From Ruminococcus flavefaciens (lineage in GTDB: Bacteria > Bacillota > Clostridia > Oscillospirales > Ruminococcaceae), in assembly GCA_023662725.1 (NCBI GenBank), contig JAMPIL010000001.1, forward strand, positions 1,134,449 to 1,198,448: a DNA stretch of 64,000 nt. Reading direction: 5' to 3'. This document shows positions 46,245 to 54,555 of this stretch, piece by piece (position 1 is the stretch's first letter; every line of letters starts with the position of its first letter). A program made the translations under genes and the position numbers. The notes under the pieces are model-generated. The model did not search any database. It was not told the DNA's origin and saw nothing but the letters and a program-made list of their open reading frames with translations.

Positions 46245-47084
46245 ATGAAACTTTTACAATGCTATATCGACAATATCATAACAACAGCTCTTATGGAGGA
46301 TATTAATTACATCGACGCTGCGGCGGATAATCTTATTCCTCCGGAGCATAAAAGTTCGGCTTATTATGTTGCAAAGGATTCCGGAGTTGTCTGCGGAATC
46401 GAAGTTGCTAAACGTGTTTTCGAGCTTGCAGGCGGAGATGTTGAATTTAAAATACTCATGAACGACGGCTCCGAAGTTAAAAAGGGAGATATAATTGCTG
46501 AACTTGAGGGAAGCACTCTTACTCTTCTCAAAGGAGAAAGAACGGCTCTTAACCTTCTCCAGCATATGTCCGGTATCGCAACTGCGACTAATAAATGTGT
46601 AAAGCTGGTTAGCGGTACTAAAGCTTCCGTTACCGATACAAGAAAAACTCTTCCCGGACTTCGTGCGCTCCAGAAATATTCCGTTACAGTAGGCGGAGGA
46701 AAAAATCACCGATTCAATCTTTCCGACGCAGCTATGCTTAAGGATAATCATATCGACGCTTACGGCGGAATCACTGCAGCTGTTTCAGCTCTTCGTGAGA
46801 AAATCGGTCATACCGTTAAAATTGAGGTAGAGGTAAGAACGCTTGAAGAACTTAAAGAAGCTCTTGATAATAACGTTGAGATCATTATGCTCGATAATAT
46901 GAGCTGCGAGGAAATGAAGCAGGCTTCTGAGATAACTGCCGGAAAAGCTCTCCTTGAAGCCTCCGGAAATGTTACCGCCGACAATATCCGCTCTGTTGCC
47001 AAAACAGGAGTTGACATAATTTCTCTCGGTGCGCTTACACATTCCGTGAAGTGCTTCGACATTTCTATGAAAATTAAAAAATAA
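46245..47084 (+). CDS. nadC: nicotinate-nucleotide pyrophosphorylase (carboxylating)
   Basis: 279 residues, the normal length. NadC converts quinolinate and PRPP to nicotinate mononucleotide. Conserved motifs: GERTALNLLQHMSGIAT, DTRKTLPGLRALQKYSV, the GGGKNHRFNL loop, MLKDNHI and, near the end, ISLGALTHS. AAAGGA precedes the ATG. It is most likely on one message with nadB and the intervening dockerin gene. Confidence 0.97.
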   Translation: MKLLQCYIDNIITTALMEDINYIDAAADNLIPPEHKSSAYYVAKDSGVVCGIEVAKRVFELAGGDVEFKILMNDGSEVKKGDIIAELEGSTLTLLKGERTALNLLQHMSGIATATNKCVKLVSGTKASVTDTRKTLPGLRALQKYSVTVGGGKNHRFNLSDAAMLKDNHIDAYGGITAAVSALREKIGHTVKIEVEVRTLEELKEALDNNVEIIMLDNMSCEEMKQASEITAGKALLEASGNVTADNIRSVAKTGVDIISLGALTHSVKCFDISMKIKK

Positions 47085-47099
47085 AATCCAAATATTATA

Positions 47100-47128
47100 T
47101 TGACATTTTTGATTTTATGTTGTATAAT
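47100..47128 (+). promoter_or_regulatory. first promoter of the dockerin gene pair
   Basis: TTGACA (47100-47105), 17 bp, TATAAT (47123-47128). Confidence 0.75.
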
Positions 47129-47181
47129 AGATTTATAGGAAATGATTTTGGGACATAAATCTGCTTTTCGTGACACAACTA

Positions 47182-47210
47182 TTGACCATGTAATACTTTA
47201 GTATTATAAT
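47182..47210 (+). promoter_or_regulatory. second promoter of the dockerin gene pair
   Basis: TTGACC (47182-47187), 17 bp, TATAAT (47205-47210), about 30 bp before the start codon. Two tandem promoters suggest more than one mode of control. Confidence 0.7.
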
Positions 47211-47240
47211 TGCATATAAATAATATGGAGGTAATTACCA

Positions 47241-48080
47241 ATGCATTTTTTTAAATCTATTATAACATCTTTTATTACTACGGCAACTGCGATTTGTTCG
47301 CTTTCTGCTATAAATGCTTATGCAGCTGAACAAACAACTCCTGATCCTAACATTTATATTGACATGACAATTGAAGAATCCGGAGCAATAAGAGCTGATG
47401 TAATTATGGAAAACTTTCCTGAATTTAATGAAGCTGCATTTCGAATTAATTTAGGAAATAACTGGGAGGCGGTAACAAAGCCAAACGGAGAACCAAAGCT
47501 TAAATATACTGATCGTACAATGAATGATGCAGAAATGAAGGCTTCAAAGTATGTACCATCGGATAATGGAAATTATGTAACACTCATTGCACTTAATTAT
47601 GCCGATATGGACTTTAATGGCACATTTGTCTCATTTTATATAAAAAAATCCGACATATTCAATTGGACGACATCAGGTGTAAATTTTGTTAAAGATCCGA
47701 CTATGTACAAAATAACTGACTCAAAAGGAAATGAATATTTTAACTCCATACTTGAAACCGCTCCTATTATGATTGGGGCAGACGAATACATTGTTGGTGA
47801 TGTTAATAACAGCCTTTTTGTTGACGGAACCGATGCTACACTAATTTTAAGATTTATTAATCTTAATGGCAATTCAGTACCGCTTTCTGATATCAATTCT
47901 TACCTTAATGAGGTAATTCATGATTTAAGAAGCGCTTATGCCGCTGATGTTAATAAAGATGGATACATTGATGAAACAGATGCTCAACTTACTCTCAGAT
48001 ATTATACAGAAATAATATCAGGTTCTGAATATTCCGGACGTATTGGTACAACCGATATTTACGAAATATACAACGATTAA
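47241..48080 (+). CDS. secreted dockerin protein with a cohesin- or CBM-like N-terminal domain
   Basis: 279 residues. Signal peptide (1-29) ending NAYAA. Residues about 35-180 are a beta-rich domain of unknown family (VIMENFPEFNEAAFRINLG...VTLIALNYADMDFNGTFVSFYIKK). Its rhythm recalls cohesin or type-2/3 carbohydrate-binding folds, but this is only a resemblance. A dockerin follows (GDVNNSLFVDGTDATLILRF and ADVNKDGYIDETDAQLTLRYYT). GGAGG precedes the ATG. It is 17 bp from the next dockerin gene and clearly cotranscribed. The base composition is more AT-rich than the surrounding nad genes. Confidence 0.8.
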   Translation: MHFFKSIITSFITTATAICSLSAINAYAAEQTTPDPNIYIDMTIEESGAIRADVIMENFPEFNEAAFRINLGNNWEAVTKPNGEPKLKYTDRTMNDAEMKASKYVPSDNGNYVTLIALNYADMDFNGTFVSFYIKKSDIFNWTTSGVNFVKDPTMYKITDSKGNEYFNSILETAPIMIGADEYIVGDVNNSLFVDGTDATLILRFINLNGNSVPLSDINSYLNEVIHDLRSAYAADVNKDGYIDETDAQLTLRYYTEIISGSEYSGRIGTTDIYEIYND

Positions 48081-48097
48081 TTTTATGAGGTGATACT

Positions 48098-48727
48098 ATG
48101 AAAAAAACTATTTCTTTGTTGTCAGCAATTTTACTTGGTTTATCTACTGTCCCTATGACTGTTTCCGCAGAAGATTCTGAACCTGTTGTATATGAAATAG
48201 GTGATGTAACACATGATGGAGTTATTGATGCAATTGACGCTACTCTCGTACTTCGTTATTATACTCTCAGAATATCATATGATCCGGCAACAGGTGAACT
48301 TCCTGAAGAAATCAATAATCCCTGTTTTGACCACATAAGCGAAAATGCTGATATTAACGGCGACGGTATAATAGATGGCATTGATGCTATTACTATTCTT
48401 AAAATCTATACAGATCGTGTTTCAAAAATAACAACTTATGAAATGGGCGATGTAAATCACGACGGTATGATTGATCCTGTTGATGCTTGTCTCGTGATTT
48501 CTTATTATGCTGATTATATATCAGATATTGACGGTAAGCCTAATGATAGATTAAATCACCCTTATTATCAGTATATATCTGAATATGCTGATATTAACAA
48601 TGACGGAATAATTGATGGTACGGATGCTATTGCTATCCTTAAAATCTATGAGGAAAGATCCGGCGACGTCGGTAAGAAATACATTGCAGACGAATACCTT
48701 GAAGAACATGGTTATGTATTTGACTAA
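48098..48727 (+). CDS. secreted protein made of two tandem dockerins
   Basis: 209 residues. After a signal peptide (1-25) come two complete dockerin modules: GDVTHDGVIDAIDATLVLRYYT with ADINGDGIIDGIDAITILKIY, then GDVNHDGMIDPVDACLVISYY with ADINNDGIIDGTDAIAILKIY. Only about 20 further residues follow. There is no catalytic, binding or anchoring domain. Such a protein could bridge two cohesins or act as an adaptor or competitor in the surface complex. GAGG precedes the ATG; a terminator follows. Confidence 0.88.
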   Translation: MKKTISLLSAILLGLSTVPMTVSAEDSEPVVYEIGDVTHDGVIDAIDATLVLRYYTLRISYDPATGELPEEINNPCFDHISENADINGDGIIDGIDAITILKIYTDRVSKITTYEMGDVNHDGMIDPVDACLVISYYADYISDIDGKPNDRLNHPYYQYISEYADINNDGIIDGTDAIAILKIYEERSGDVGKKYIADEYLEEHGYVFD

Positions 48728-48732
48728 ATAAA

Positions 48733-48770
48733 TCAGGACTGCTGTATGAAAATACAGCAGTCCTTTTTAA
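48733..48770 (+). terminator. terminator, GGACTGCTG family
   Basis: AGGACTGCTGTAT (48735-48747) and ATACAGCAGTCCT (48752-48764) form a perfect 13-bp stem followed by a T-run. Confidence 0.85.
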
Positions 48771-48790
48771 TTTTTAATAAATTTCCACTT

Positions 48791-48820
48791 GACATAACCT
48801 TATATTTTGTGATATACTAT
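48791..48820 (+). promoter_or_regulatory. promoter of the lipoprotein gene
   Basis: TTGACA (48791-48796), 18 bp, TATACT (48815-48820). Confidence 0.65.
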
Positions 48821-48874
48821 AAACATCTAAAGTACAGCTCTGCAAACAATTAATTTAACTTGGAGGCATAAATC

Positions 48875-49519
48875 ATGAAAAAATTCAAATATACAGCTAT
48901 CTTACTTTGCGCAGGCTTAATGCTGACTTCCGCTGTCGGATGTAAAAAGGATAAAACAACTACTTCGGATACATCTAATTCCATAAGCGTAAACGATGAC
49001 AACAACAACAATAATAATACAAATACTACAAAACGTGAAATAGGTAAAAATGAGATAGTTGCCGAAATGTCTGAAGACGCAAACGGAAACGATACTTTTT
49101 TTAAGCTTAATTCCGTGCTTATGACTCCGGATACACATAGCACCACAGAAGGCGAACGTAAATATGTTTATCTGGATGTTGAAGTAACAAACAACTCCGA
49201 TATTGCGTATGATCTTAACTGCCTTAATAATTTCATCCTCGTTCTTCCTGACGGCAGCGAAATATATTCACATATTCAGACGAATGTATATGCAACCACT
49301 ACATTCAAAGAAAATATGTACACTCCAGACCCATTCAACGTTCCTGCAAATGGAACTTTCAGCGGTGTTGTCGGCGGATTCCGTATTCCACCTGAAACAG
49401 ACAACTTCACTATCTGCTTCTTCCCGACTAAAGACGATCCAAACAATAAGGAAAGTGTTATCAAGGTAAATGTAACTGCGGATGATATTCAGACTATATC
49501 TCCTGACTTTTTTAAATAA
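48875..49519 (+). CDS. DUF4352-like lipoprotein
   Basis: 214 residues. The N-terminal signal ends at a lipobox-like AVGC (Cys 23), followed by a Lys/Ser/Asn-rich spacer with a run of Asn near 45-50. It then has a beta-sandwich of about 150 residues resembling DUF4352/telomeric-repeat-binding-like extracellular domains (KYVYLDVEVTNNSDIAYDL, then VPANGTFSGVVGGFRIP). Presumably anchored on the outer membrane face after Lgt processing. Function unknown. GGAGG precedes the ATG, and the 3' end overlaps the convergent flippase gene by 8 bp. Confidence 0.75.
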   Translation: MKKFKYTAILLCAGLMLTSAVGCKKDKTTTSDTSNSISVNDDNNNNNNTNTTKREIGKNEIVAEMSEDANGNDTFFKLNSVLMTPDTHSTTEGERKYVYLDVEVTNNSDIAYDLNCLNNFILVLPDGSEIYSHIQTNVYATTTFKENMYTPDPFNVPANGTFSGVVGGFRIPPETDNFTICFFPTKDDPNNKESVIKVNVTADDIQTISPDFFK

Positions 49520-51146
49520 TTCTATTTGGTCCACAAGCCTGCCTTTGCGCGGGCTTGTTTGTTTTTACGGCTTTTCCAAAAACTGCAATAATAATGGCTA
49601 TATAAACGATTCCACCTATTAATGCAGAAAAAATTATAACCGCAGCAGTACTCATATTTTTCGCCTCAAGAAGTGCGGCAGTCAAGTATGCTGAAGCTCC
49701 ACACATAATTCCTGCGTAGATAGCTCGTAAAAACGGCGCTGCGCTTATATGTATTCCTGAAGCTTTTATAAATACAGCAAGAGATACTGCAAGAATTACT
49801 CCGTAACACAGCGAAGTTGATAACGCTGCTCCGTCAACACCCATAAAAGGTATCAGAACAAGATTTCCGACAAGTTTTACCGCCGTTCCAAGAAGCATTA
49901 TTTTCAGCGGAAGAGCTGTTTTGCCAATTGCCTGAAGCATACTGAAAAGCGGATATGATACACACAAAAATACCATTCCCGGCATAAGAAGACGAAGTGA
50001 ATTTATACATATAGCCACCTCGTCCGATTGACGTGGAAAGAGAAAAGTCATTATTTCCGAAGAAAGAACTCCCAATCCAGCCGCCGCAGGTATCGCTATA
50101 ACTGCCGATGTTACAAGCCCCTGCATCACGCTTCGCTGCAACGAGTCTCTGTTGCCGCTTTCCCAATCAGAAGTAACGCAGGTGAGAGCGCCTTTTCCAA
50201 TCATATTGGTCACAGATGGAACAAGATTAAAAATAGTAAGAGCAATTCCAGCAAAAGAACCGTATATGAACTGCGGAATCTCTTCAGACTTTATTCCTGC
50301 TGGAATATGAGCTGCTCCCGCACCAAAATAAGAAATACACCCTATAACCGTCCACATATCTATAAGGGCAGTAAGATTGGTGACAACGGCGCTCACTCCG
50401 ACCGGAACGGCTGATCCGATAAGCTCACGAGTTATCCGTCTTCTGCTCATAACCGTTTTCTCTTTGGAAACTTCACATCGAATGAAAATTCTTAAAACCG
50501 CAAAAAATAAAACAGCTCCAAGTGAAGAGAGCGTTACTCCAAGAATTCCTGCTGCTGCTGCAATTGCTCTTATGTCGGTAATGTTCGGGAAATATTTCAT
50601 AACGGCTTCACTGTTTTCCGTAACGAAATTACAGAGCAAAAGTCCCATTCCGACCTTGACCGTTCCCTCTGCTACCTGCGAAAGAGCAGTCGGATACATA
50701 TTGCTTAGTCCCTCGTAATATCCACGCTCAACAGCCGTAATGCATCCGAAAAATACTGCCGGAGCTATCATTGCTACAGCAACAGATGCTTCAGGACTGT
50801 TTGCCGAATAAATACTGAATGGACGTGCAAGAAGAAACGTTATCACGCTTCCGATAAATCCAGCAGCTGAAAAGACCATAAGAGCAGTTCGCCTGATTTT
50901 TTTTGCATTATCAATCATTCCAAGAGCCATACTCTGGGCGGTCATTCTTGCAACAGCAGAAGATACTCCGGTCACTGTAAGAGCGTATATCGGCATAAAA
51001 AGGCTGTATGCGCAGCTGAAATAACTCATTCCTACTCCGCCGAGAATATTGGTCAGAGGAATTTTGAACAGCGCTCCAAGAAGTTTTGCCGCCGCCGCCG
51101 AAGCCATAAGTATCAGCGAGCCTTTAAGAAAATTCTGTTTTTTCAA
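49512..51146 (-). CDS. polysaccharide flippase, SpoVB/YabM type
   Basis: 544 residues with about 14 membrane segments, the size and topology of MOP/MviN-like flippases. The N-terminal signature GSLILMASAAAAKLLGALFKIPLTNILGGVGMSYFS is typical of the SpoVB/YabM branch, which moves lipid-linked precursors across the membrane for peptidoglycan, spore cortex or glycans. The start is taken as the TTG at 51146 (GAGG 10 bp upstream); a TTG at 51155 abuts that site. Its neighbourhood with mazG-hup-rqcP, 3-6 kb away, echoes the Bacillus yabM-yabN-yabO order. Confidence 0.82.
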   Translation of the reverse strand: MKKQNFLKGSLILMASAAAAKLLGALFKIPLTNILGGVGMSYFSCAYSLFMPIYALTVTGVSSAVARMTAQSMALGMIDNAKKIRRTALMVFSAAGFIGSVITFLLARPFSIYSANSPEASVAVAMIAPAVFFGCITAVERGYYEGLSNMYPTALSQVAEGTVKVGMGLLLCNFVTENSEAVMKYFPNITDIRAIAAAAGILGVTLSSLGAVLFFAVLRIFIRCEVSKEKTVMSRRRITRELIGSAVPVGVSAVVTNLTALIDMWTVIGCISYFGAGAAHIPAGIKSEEIPQFIYGSFAGIALTIFNLVPSVTNMIGKGALTCVTSDWESGNRDSLQRSVMQGLVTSAVIAIPAAAGLGVLSSEIMTFLFPRQSDEVAICINSLRLLMPGMVFLCVSYPLFSMLQAIGKTALPLKIMLLGTAVKLVGNLVLIPFMGVDGAALSTSLCYGVILAVSLAVFIKASGIHISAAPFLRAIYAGIMCGASAYLTAALLEAKNMSTAAVIIFSALIGGIVYIAIIIAVFGKAVKTNKPAQRQACGPNRII

Positions 51147-51256
51147 TAATATCAATCCTCTTTATAATTTGTAAGCGTTTATCCTTTTTAATATTAAATA
51201 TTGAGTTTATCCCCATTATCTTTTTTCAAAGGTGTTTTTCTCTGTGGCAGTCGCCA

Positions 51257-51297
51257 TAATTATATCAAATTCCACCTGTGGGTATTTGATATAATTA
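51257..51297. repeat. long intergenic palindrome
   Basis: TAATTATATCAAAT (51257-51270) and ATTTGATATAATTA (51284-51297) are perfect 14-bp inverted arms. The 13-bp centre can itself pair (CCAC/GTGG). It has no T-tail and lies next to a copy of the degenerate repeat. Confidence 0.6.
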
Positions 51298-51305
51298 ATA
51301 CCGGG

Positions 51306-51360
51306 TTTCCAAAGGGGATGTACTCTCCTTTGGCAGGGAGTCAGTGGAACAGAGTCTCCT
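51306..51360. repeat. degenerate intergenic repeat, copy B
   Basis: TTCCAAAGGGGATGTACTCT, CCTTTGGCAGGGAGTC and AGTGGAACAGAGTCTCC match pieces of copies A and D. The 360-bp gap 51147-51506 holds this repeat, the palindrome at 51257 and the promoter at 51409; no gene is seen. Confidence 0.55.
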
Positions 51361-51408
51361 TAAAATATCAAAAAAGATAAATGCTTTCACTTTTCATAAA
51401 AATATATG

Positions 51409-51437
51409 TTGCAGAAATCAAAAATATGTGGTATAAT
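51409..51437 (+). promoter_or_regulatory. aminotransferase promoter
   Basis: TTGCAG (51409-51414), 17 bp, TATAAT (51432-51437). Confidence 0.65.
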
Positions 51438-51506
51438 ATATTTGTTCTGAAAATTTATGCGGCTTATCCGCATTTTAACTCTATTATTTAGAAAGGAATT
51501 TTTACT

Positions 51507-52700
51507 ATGGATTATAAATTTTCCGATAAAGTCAGCGGACTTAAAGCTTCTGCTATCCGTGAAATTCTCAAGTACACCTCCGATCCGGAAGTTATATCCT
51601 TTGCAGCAGGAAATCCTGCTCCGGAAGCTTTTCCAAAAGAGGCAATTGCCGAGATTTCCGCAGATCTTTTAAAAAATGATCCCGTTCTTGCACTTCAATA
51701 CAGCATAACCGAGGGTTACACTCCACTTCGTGACTATCTGAAAAATTGGATGAGCGAAAAAAATTGTTTTCATCCGGAATTCGACGACCTTATCATTACT
51801 TCAGGCGGACAGCAGGCAAATGAACTTTCCTGCAAAGTTCTGCTTAACGAGGGCGATACTCTTCTTTGTGAATCACCAAGCTTTATCGGCTCGCTGAACG
51901 CTTTCCGCTCTTATAACGTAAATCTAAAAGGTATTGATATGGAAGAGGACGGCATTAATATTGAAAAGCTTGAAAATGCTCTTAAAACCGAGCCGAACGT
52001 CAAAATTCTCTACCTTATTCCGAATTTCCAGAATCCTACCGGAAGAACAATGTCGCTTGCTAAAAGAAAAGCCGTTTACGAGCTTGCCTGCAAGTATGAT
52101 TTCATTATTCTTGAGGACGATCCCTACGGTGAACTCAGATTTGCCGGCGAAACTATTCCTTCTATCAAAAGCCTGGATACCGAGGGCCGAGTTATCTACT
52201 CCAGCACCTTCTCAAAACTTATCTCTCCCGGATTCAGAACAGGCTACATTTCAGCTCCGACTGCGATCATTCAGAAAATCGTCGTTTGCAAACAGGTTTC
52301 GGACGTACATTCAAATATCTGGGCTCAGGTCGTTTCGCACCGCTTTATGTCCAGTGTAAACCGTGAGGAGCATTTCAATAAGCTTCGTGCGATCTACAAA
52401 GAAAAATGCGAGCTTATGTGCGGTCTTATAGAAAGCGGATTCTCGAAAAAAATCACATATACCAAGCCGGAGGGCGGTCTATTTATCTGGTGCACTCTTC
52501 CCGAGGGATGCGATATGAACGCTTTCTGCACCAAAGCTGTTAAGGATTACAAAATTGCAGTTGTGCCCGGAAATTCATTCAGCATTGACGAAAACGAAGT
52601 CAGCCGTTCATTCCGTCTCAATTATTCAACTCCAACCAACGAGCAAATCAAAAAGGGTATGGACATTCTCGCTAAGATGACAAGGGAAATGTTAGATTAA
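51507..52700 (+). CDS. PLP-dependent class I/II aminotransferase (MocR/LysN-like)
   Basis: 397 residues. The fold type I aminotransferase pattern is clear: SFAAGNPAPEAFP at the N-terminus, ITSGGQQANEL, and YLIPNFQNPTGRTMS. EDDPYGELRF is followed by the PLP lysine in YSSTFSKLISPGFRTGY, and a late Arg lies in SRSFRLNYS. This arrangement matches the 2-aminoadipate/aromatic aminotransferase group related to MocR catalytic domains. The amino-acid specificity cannot be decided from sequence alone. AAAGGA precedes the ATG. Confidence 0.92.
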   Translation: MDYKFSDKVSGLKASAIREILKYTSDPEVISFAAGNPAPEAFPKEAIAEISADLLKNDPVLALQYSITEGYTPLRDYLKNWMSEKNCFHPEFDDLIITSGGQQANELSCKVLLNEGDTLLCESPSFIGSLNAFRSYNVNLKGIDMEEDGINIEKLENALKTEPNVKILYLIPNFQNPTGRTMSLAKRKAVYELACKYDFIILEDDPYGELRFAGETIPSIKSLDTEGRVIYSSTFSKLISPGFRTGYISAPTAIIQKIVVCKQVSDVHSNIWAQVVSHRFMSSVNREEHFNKLRAIYKEKCELMCGLIESGFSKKITYTKPEGGLFIWCTLPEGCDMNAFCTKAVKDYKIAVVPGNSFSIDENEVSRSFRLNYSTPTNEQIKKGMDILAKMTREMLD

Positions 52701-52741
52701 TGAGGTCGCTCTCCCTCTTCCCCTGCCAAAGGCGAATACCC

Positions 52742-52814
52742 AATAGAGACAAATTACCTTGGCAATAAGTGATAGGGAAAAATCCCTCTTAATATAACAT
52801 TACTTGTCTCTATT
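52742..52814. repeat. MITE-like hairpin with neighbouring repeat fragment
   Basis: AATAGAGACAA (52742-52752) and TTGTCTCTATT (52804-52814) are perfect 11-bp inverted ends around a smaller GGGA/TCCC hairpin. Just to the left (about 52715-52735), CCCCTGCCAAAGG is an inverted match to the CCTTTGGCAGGG of copy B at 51330. Confidence 0.5.
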
Positions 52815-52863
52815 TATGACTAACCTATAACTCAAAATACACATAAATGAAAGGAAAATTATT

Positions 52864-53385
52864 ATGCCAAACAGAAATACAGGCAGATATTCTGTCACAC
52901 AGAAATACCTCATGACAAGAGGTCAGGCGATCAACTTCCCTGTTGAATTCTTTAAAACTAACTTCAAAAAGAACGACGTTTTCGGCGTTGTTATTGATAT
53001 TCCCATGTCTCCGGAGATCCTCACAACTATGGTATGCTTCATTAACGGAGCTGCTAACCTCTATTTCAATAACGGAGGAGAATATACTGGTGCTGCTCAA
53101 AAATACAGAAATCTCGTTCAGGCTTCCCACACTCTTGTAGCAAACGCAGGTCAGCTTCTTCCCAAATGCGAAAAAACAACCAAATTTGACCTTCCAACAG
53201 ACAGAACCCACAATATCTTCCTTTTAACAAAAGGCGGCATTTACAAAACTACTCTGCCTTCCGGACGCATTCCCGAAGAGGAAGTTGAAAAACGTACCAT
53301 TTATGTTCTTTATCAGCGTGTACTTGATGAACTCAGAAACTGTCAGCTCAAGGACGGCGCTGAAAGACGCAATGCTGCAAAGTAA
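52864..53385 (+). CDS. conserved protein of unknown function
   Basis: 173 residues, soluble, with no signal peptide or membrane segment. The sequence has a mixed alpha/beta character (VFGVVIDIPMSPEILTTMVCFINGAANLYFNNGG, then NIFLLTKGGIYKTTLPSG). I do not recognise the family. The ORF has clear coding character and AAAGGA upstream. It ends 15 bp before trpS, so the two are probably cotranscribed. Confidence 0.75.
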   Translation: MPNRNTGRYSVTQKYLMTRGQAINFPVEFFKTNFKKNDVFGVVIDIPMSPEILTTMVCFINGAANLYFNNGGEYTGAAQKYRNLVQASHTLVANAGQLLPKCEKTTKFDLPTDRTHNIFLLTKGGIYKTTLPSGRIPEEEVEKRTIYVLYQRVLDELRNCQLKDGAERRNAAK

Positions 53386-53400
53386 GGAGATTTGTTCAAT

Positions 53401-54399
53401 ATGGAAAATAAAAAGCTGATTTTCAGTGGTATTCAGCCAACCGGCACGTTTACTCTTGGAAATTACATCGGCGCAATAAGAAACTGGGGACCTCTTCAGG
53501 ATGAATATAACTGCATTTACTGCGTTGTCGATATGCACGCTATCACAGTAAAACAAGACCCTGTAAAGCTCCGTCAGAGTACAATGAATTCCTATGCTCT
53601 GCTTATGGCTTGCGGCATTGATCCTGAAAAGTCTATTCTCTTCATCCAGAGCCACGTTAAAACTCACGCTGAACTTAGCTGGGTTCTCGGATGCAACACT
53701 CAGTTCGGTGAGCTTTCCCGTATGACTCAGTTCAAGGATAAAAGTCAGCGTCACCCTGACGATATCAATTCCGGACTTTTTACATATCCTGTTCTTATGG
53801 CGGCTGATATTCTCGCTTACAACGCTGATCTCGTTCCTGTTGGCGTAGACCAGAAGCAGCATCTTGAACTTGCGAGAAATATTGCTCAGCGCTTTAATCA
53901 GCGTTACGGAGACTTCTTTACTATGCCCGAACCCTATATCCCAAAAGTTGGAGCAAAAGTAATGTCGCTTCAGGATCCTACTAAGAAGATGTCTAAATCG
54001 GACGAAAATCCAAACGCCGTTATACTCATTCTTGATGATAAGGATACGATTATCCGTAAATTCAAGCGTGCCGTTACCGACAGTGAAGCGGAAGTCTGCT
54101 ACCGTGACGGCAAGGATGGTATCAACAACCTTATGACCATATATTCAAGCGTTACCGGCAAGGATTTTGCCGCTATCGAGTCGGAATTTGCCGGAAAAGG
54201 ATACGGCGACTTCAAACTTGCTGTCGGTGAAGCTGTTGCCGATCATCTTGAACCGGTAAGAACTGAATTTGCCCGCATTTCTCAGGATAAGACTTTCCTT
54301 AAAAAATGCTACACAGAGGGAGCTGAAAAGGCTCTCAGATACTCGCAGAGAATCGTTTCAAAAGTTTACCGCAAGGTTGGTTTTGTTGATAAAACCTGA
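53401..54399 (+). CDS. trpS: tryptophanyl-tRNA synthetase
   Basis: 332 residues, typical for bacterial TrpRS, a dimeric class I synthetase. The HIGH equivalent is PTGTFTLGNYIGA (residues 14-26), and the KMSKS loop is KKMSKSDENP near 200. AGGAG lies 11 bp before the ATG at 53401; an in-frame TTG 9 bp earlier is too close to that site. No T-box or trp leader was found in front. It follows an unknown gene by 15 bp. Confidence 0.96.
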   Translation: MENKKLIFSGIQPTGTFTLGNYIGAIRNWGPLQDEYNCIYCVVDMHAITVKQDPVKLRQSTMNSYALLMACGIDPEKSILFIQSHVKTHAELSWVLGCNTQFGELSRMTQFKDKSQRHPDDINSGLFTYPVLMAADILAYNADLVPVGVDQKQHLELARNIAQRFNQRYGDFFTMPEPYIPKVGAKVMSLQDPTKKMSKSDENPNAVILILDDKDTIIRKFKRAVTDSEAEVCYRDGKDGINNLMTIYSSVTGKDFAAIESEFAGKGYGDFKLAVGEAVADHLEPVRTEFARISQDKTFLKKCYTEGAEKALRYSQRIVSKVYRKVGFVDKT

Positions 54400-54490
54400 C
54401 CTGATATACTGCGAACATAAGGCAAAATGTACAAACAACCGTATCTTTACGCAAGCTATTGTGCTATATTGCCAAAAATGTCAAAACAGC

Positions 54491-54519
54491 TTGCATTTTA
54501 TCAAATTTTAAGGTATTAT
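54491..54519 (+). promoter_or_regulatory. mazG-hup promoter
   Basis: TTGCAT (54491-54496), 17 bp, TATTAT (54514-54519), 36 bp before the mazG start. Confidence 0.6.
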
Positions 54520-54555
54520 ATTACTTAGCCTGTCTTAAAGGGAGTGTGTTTAAGT

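Noticed and set aside
52701..53400. T-box or tryptophan leader for trpS
   Set aside because: No GGGTGG-type antiterminator or specifier loop seen; the gap contains degenerate repeats and the unknown gene.
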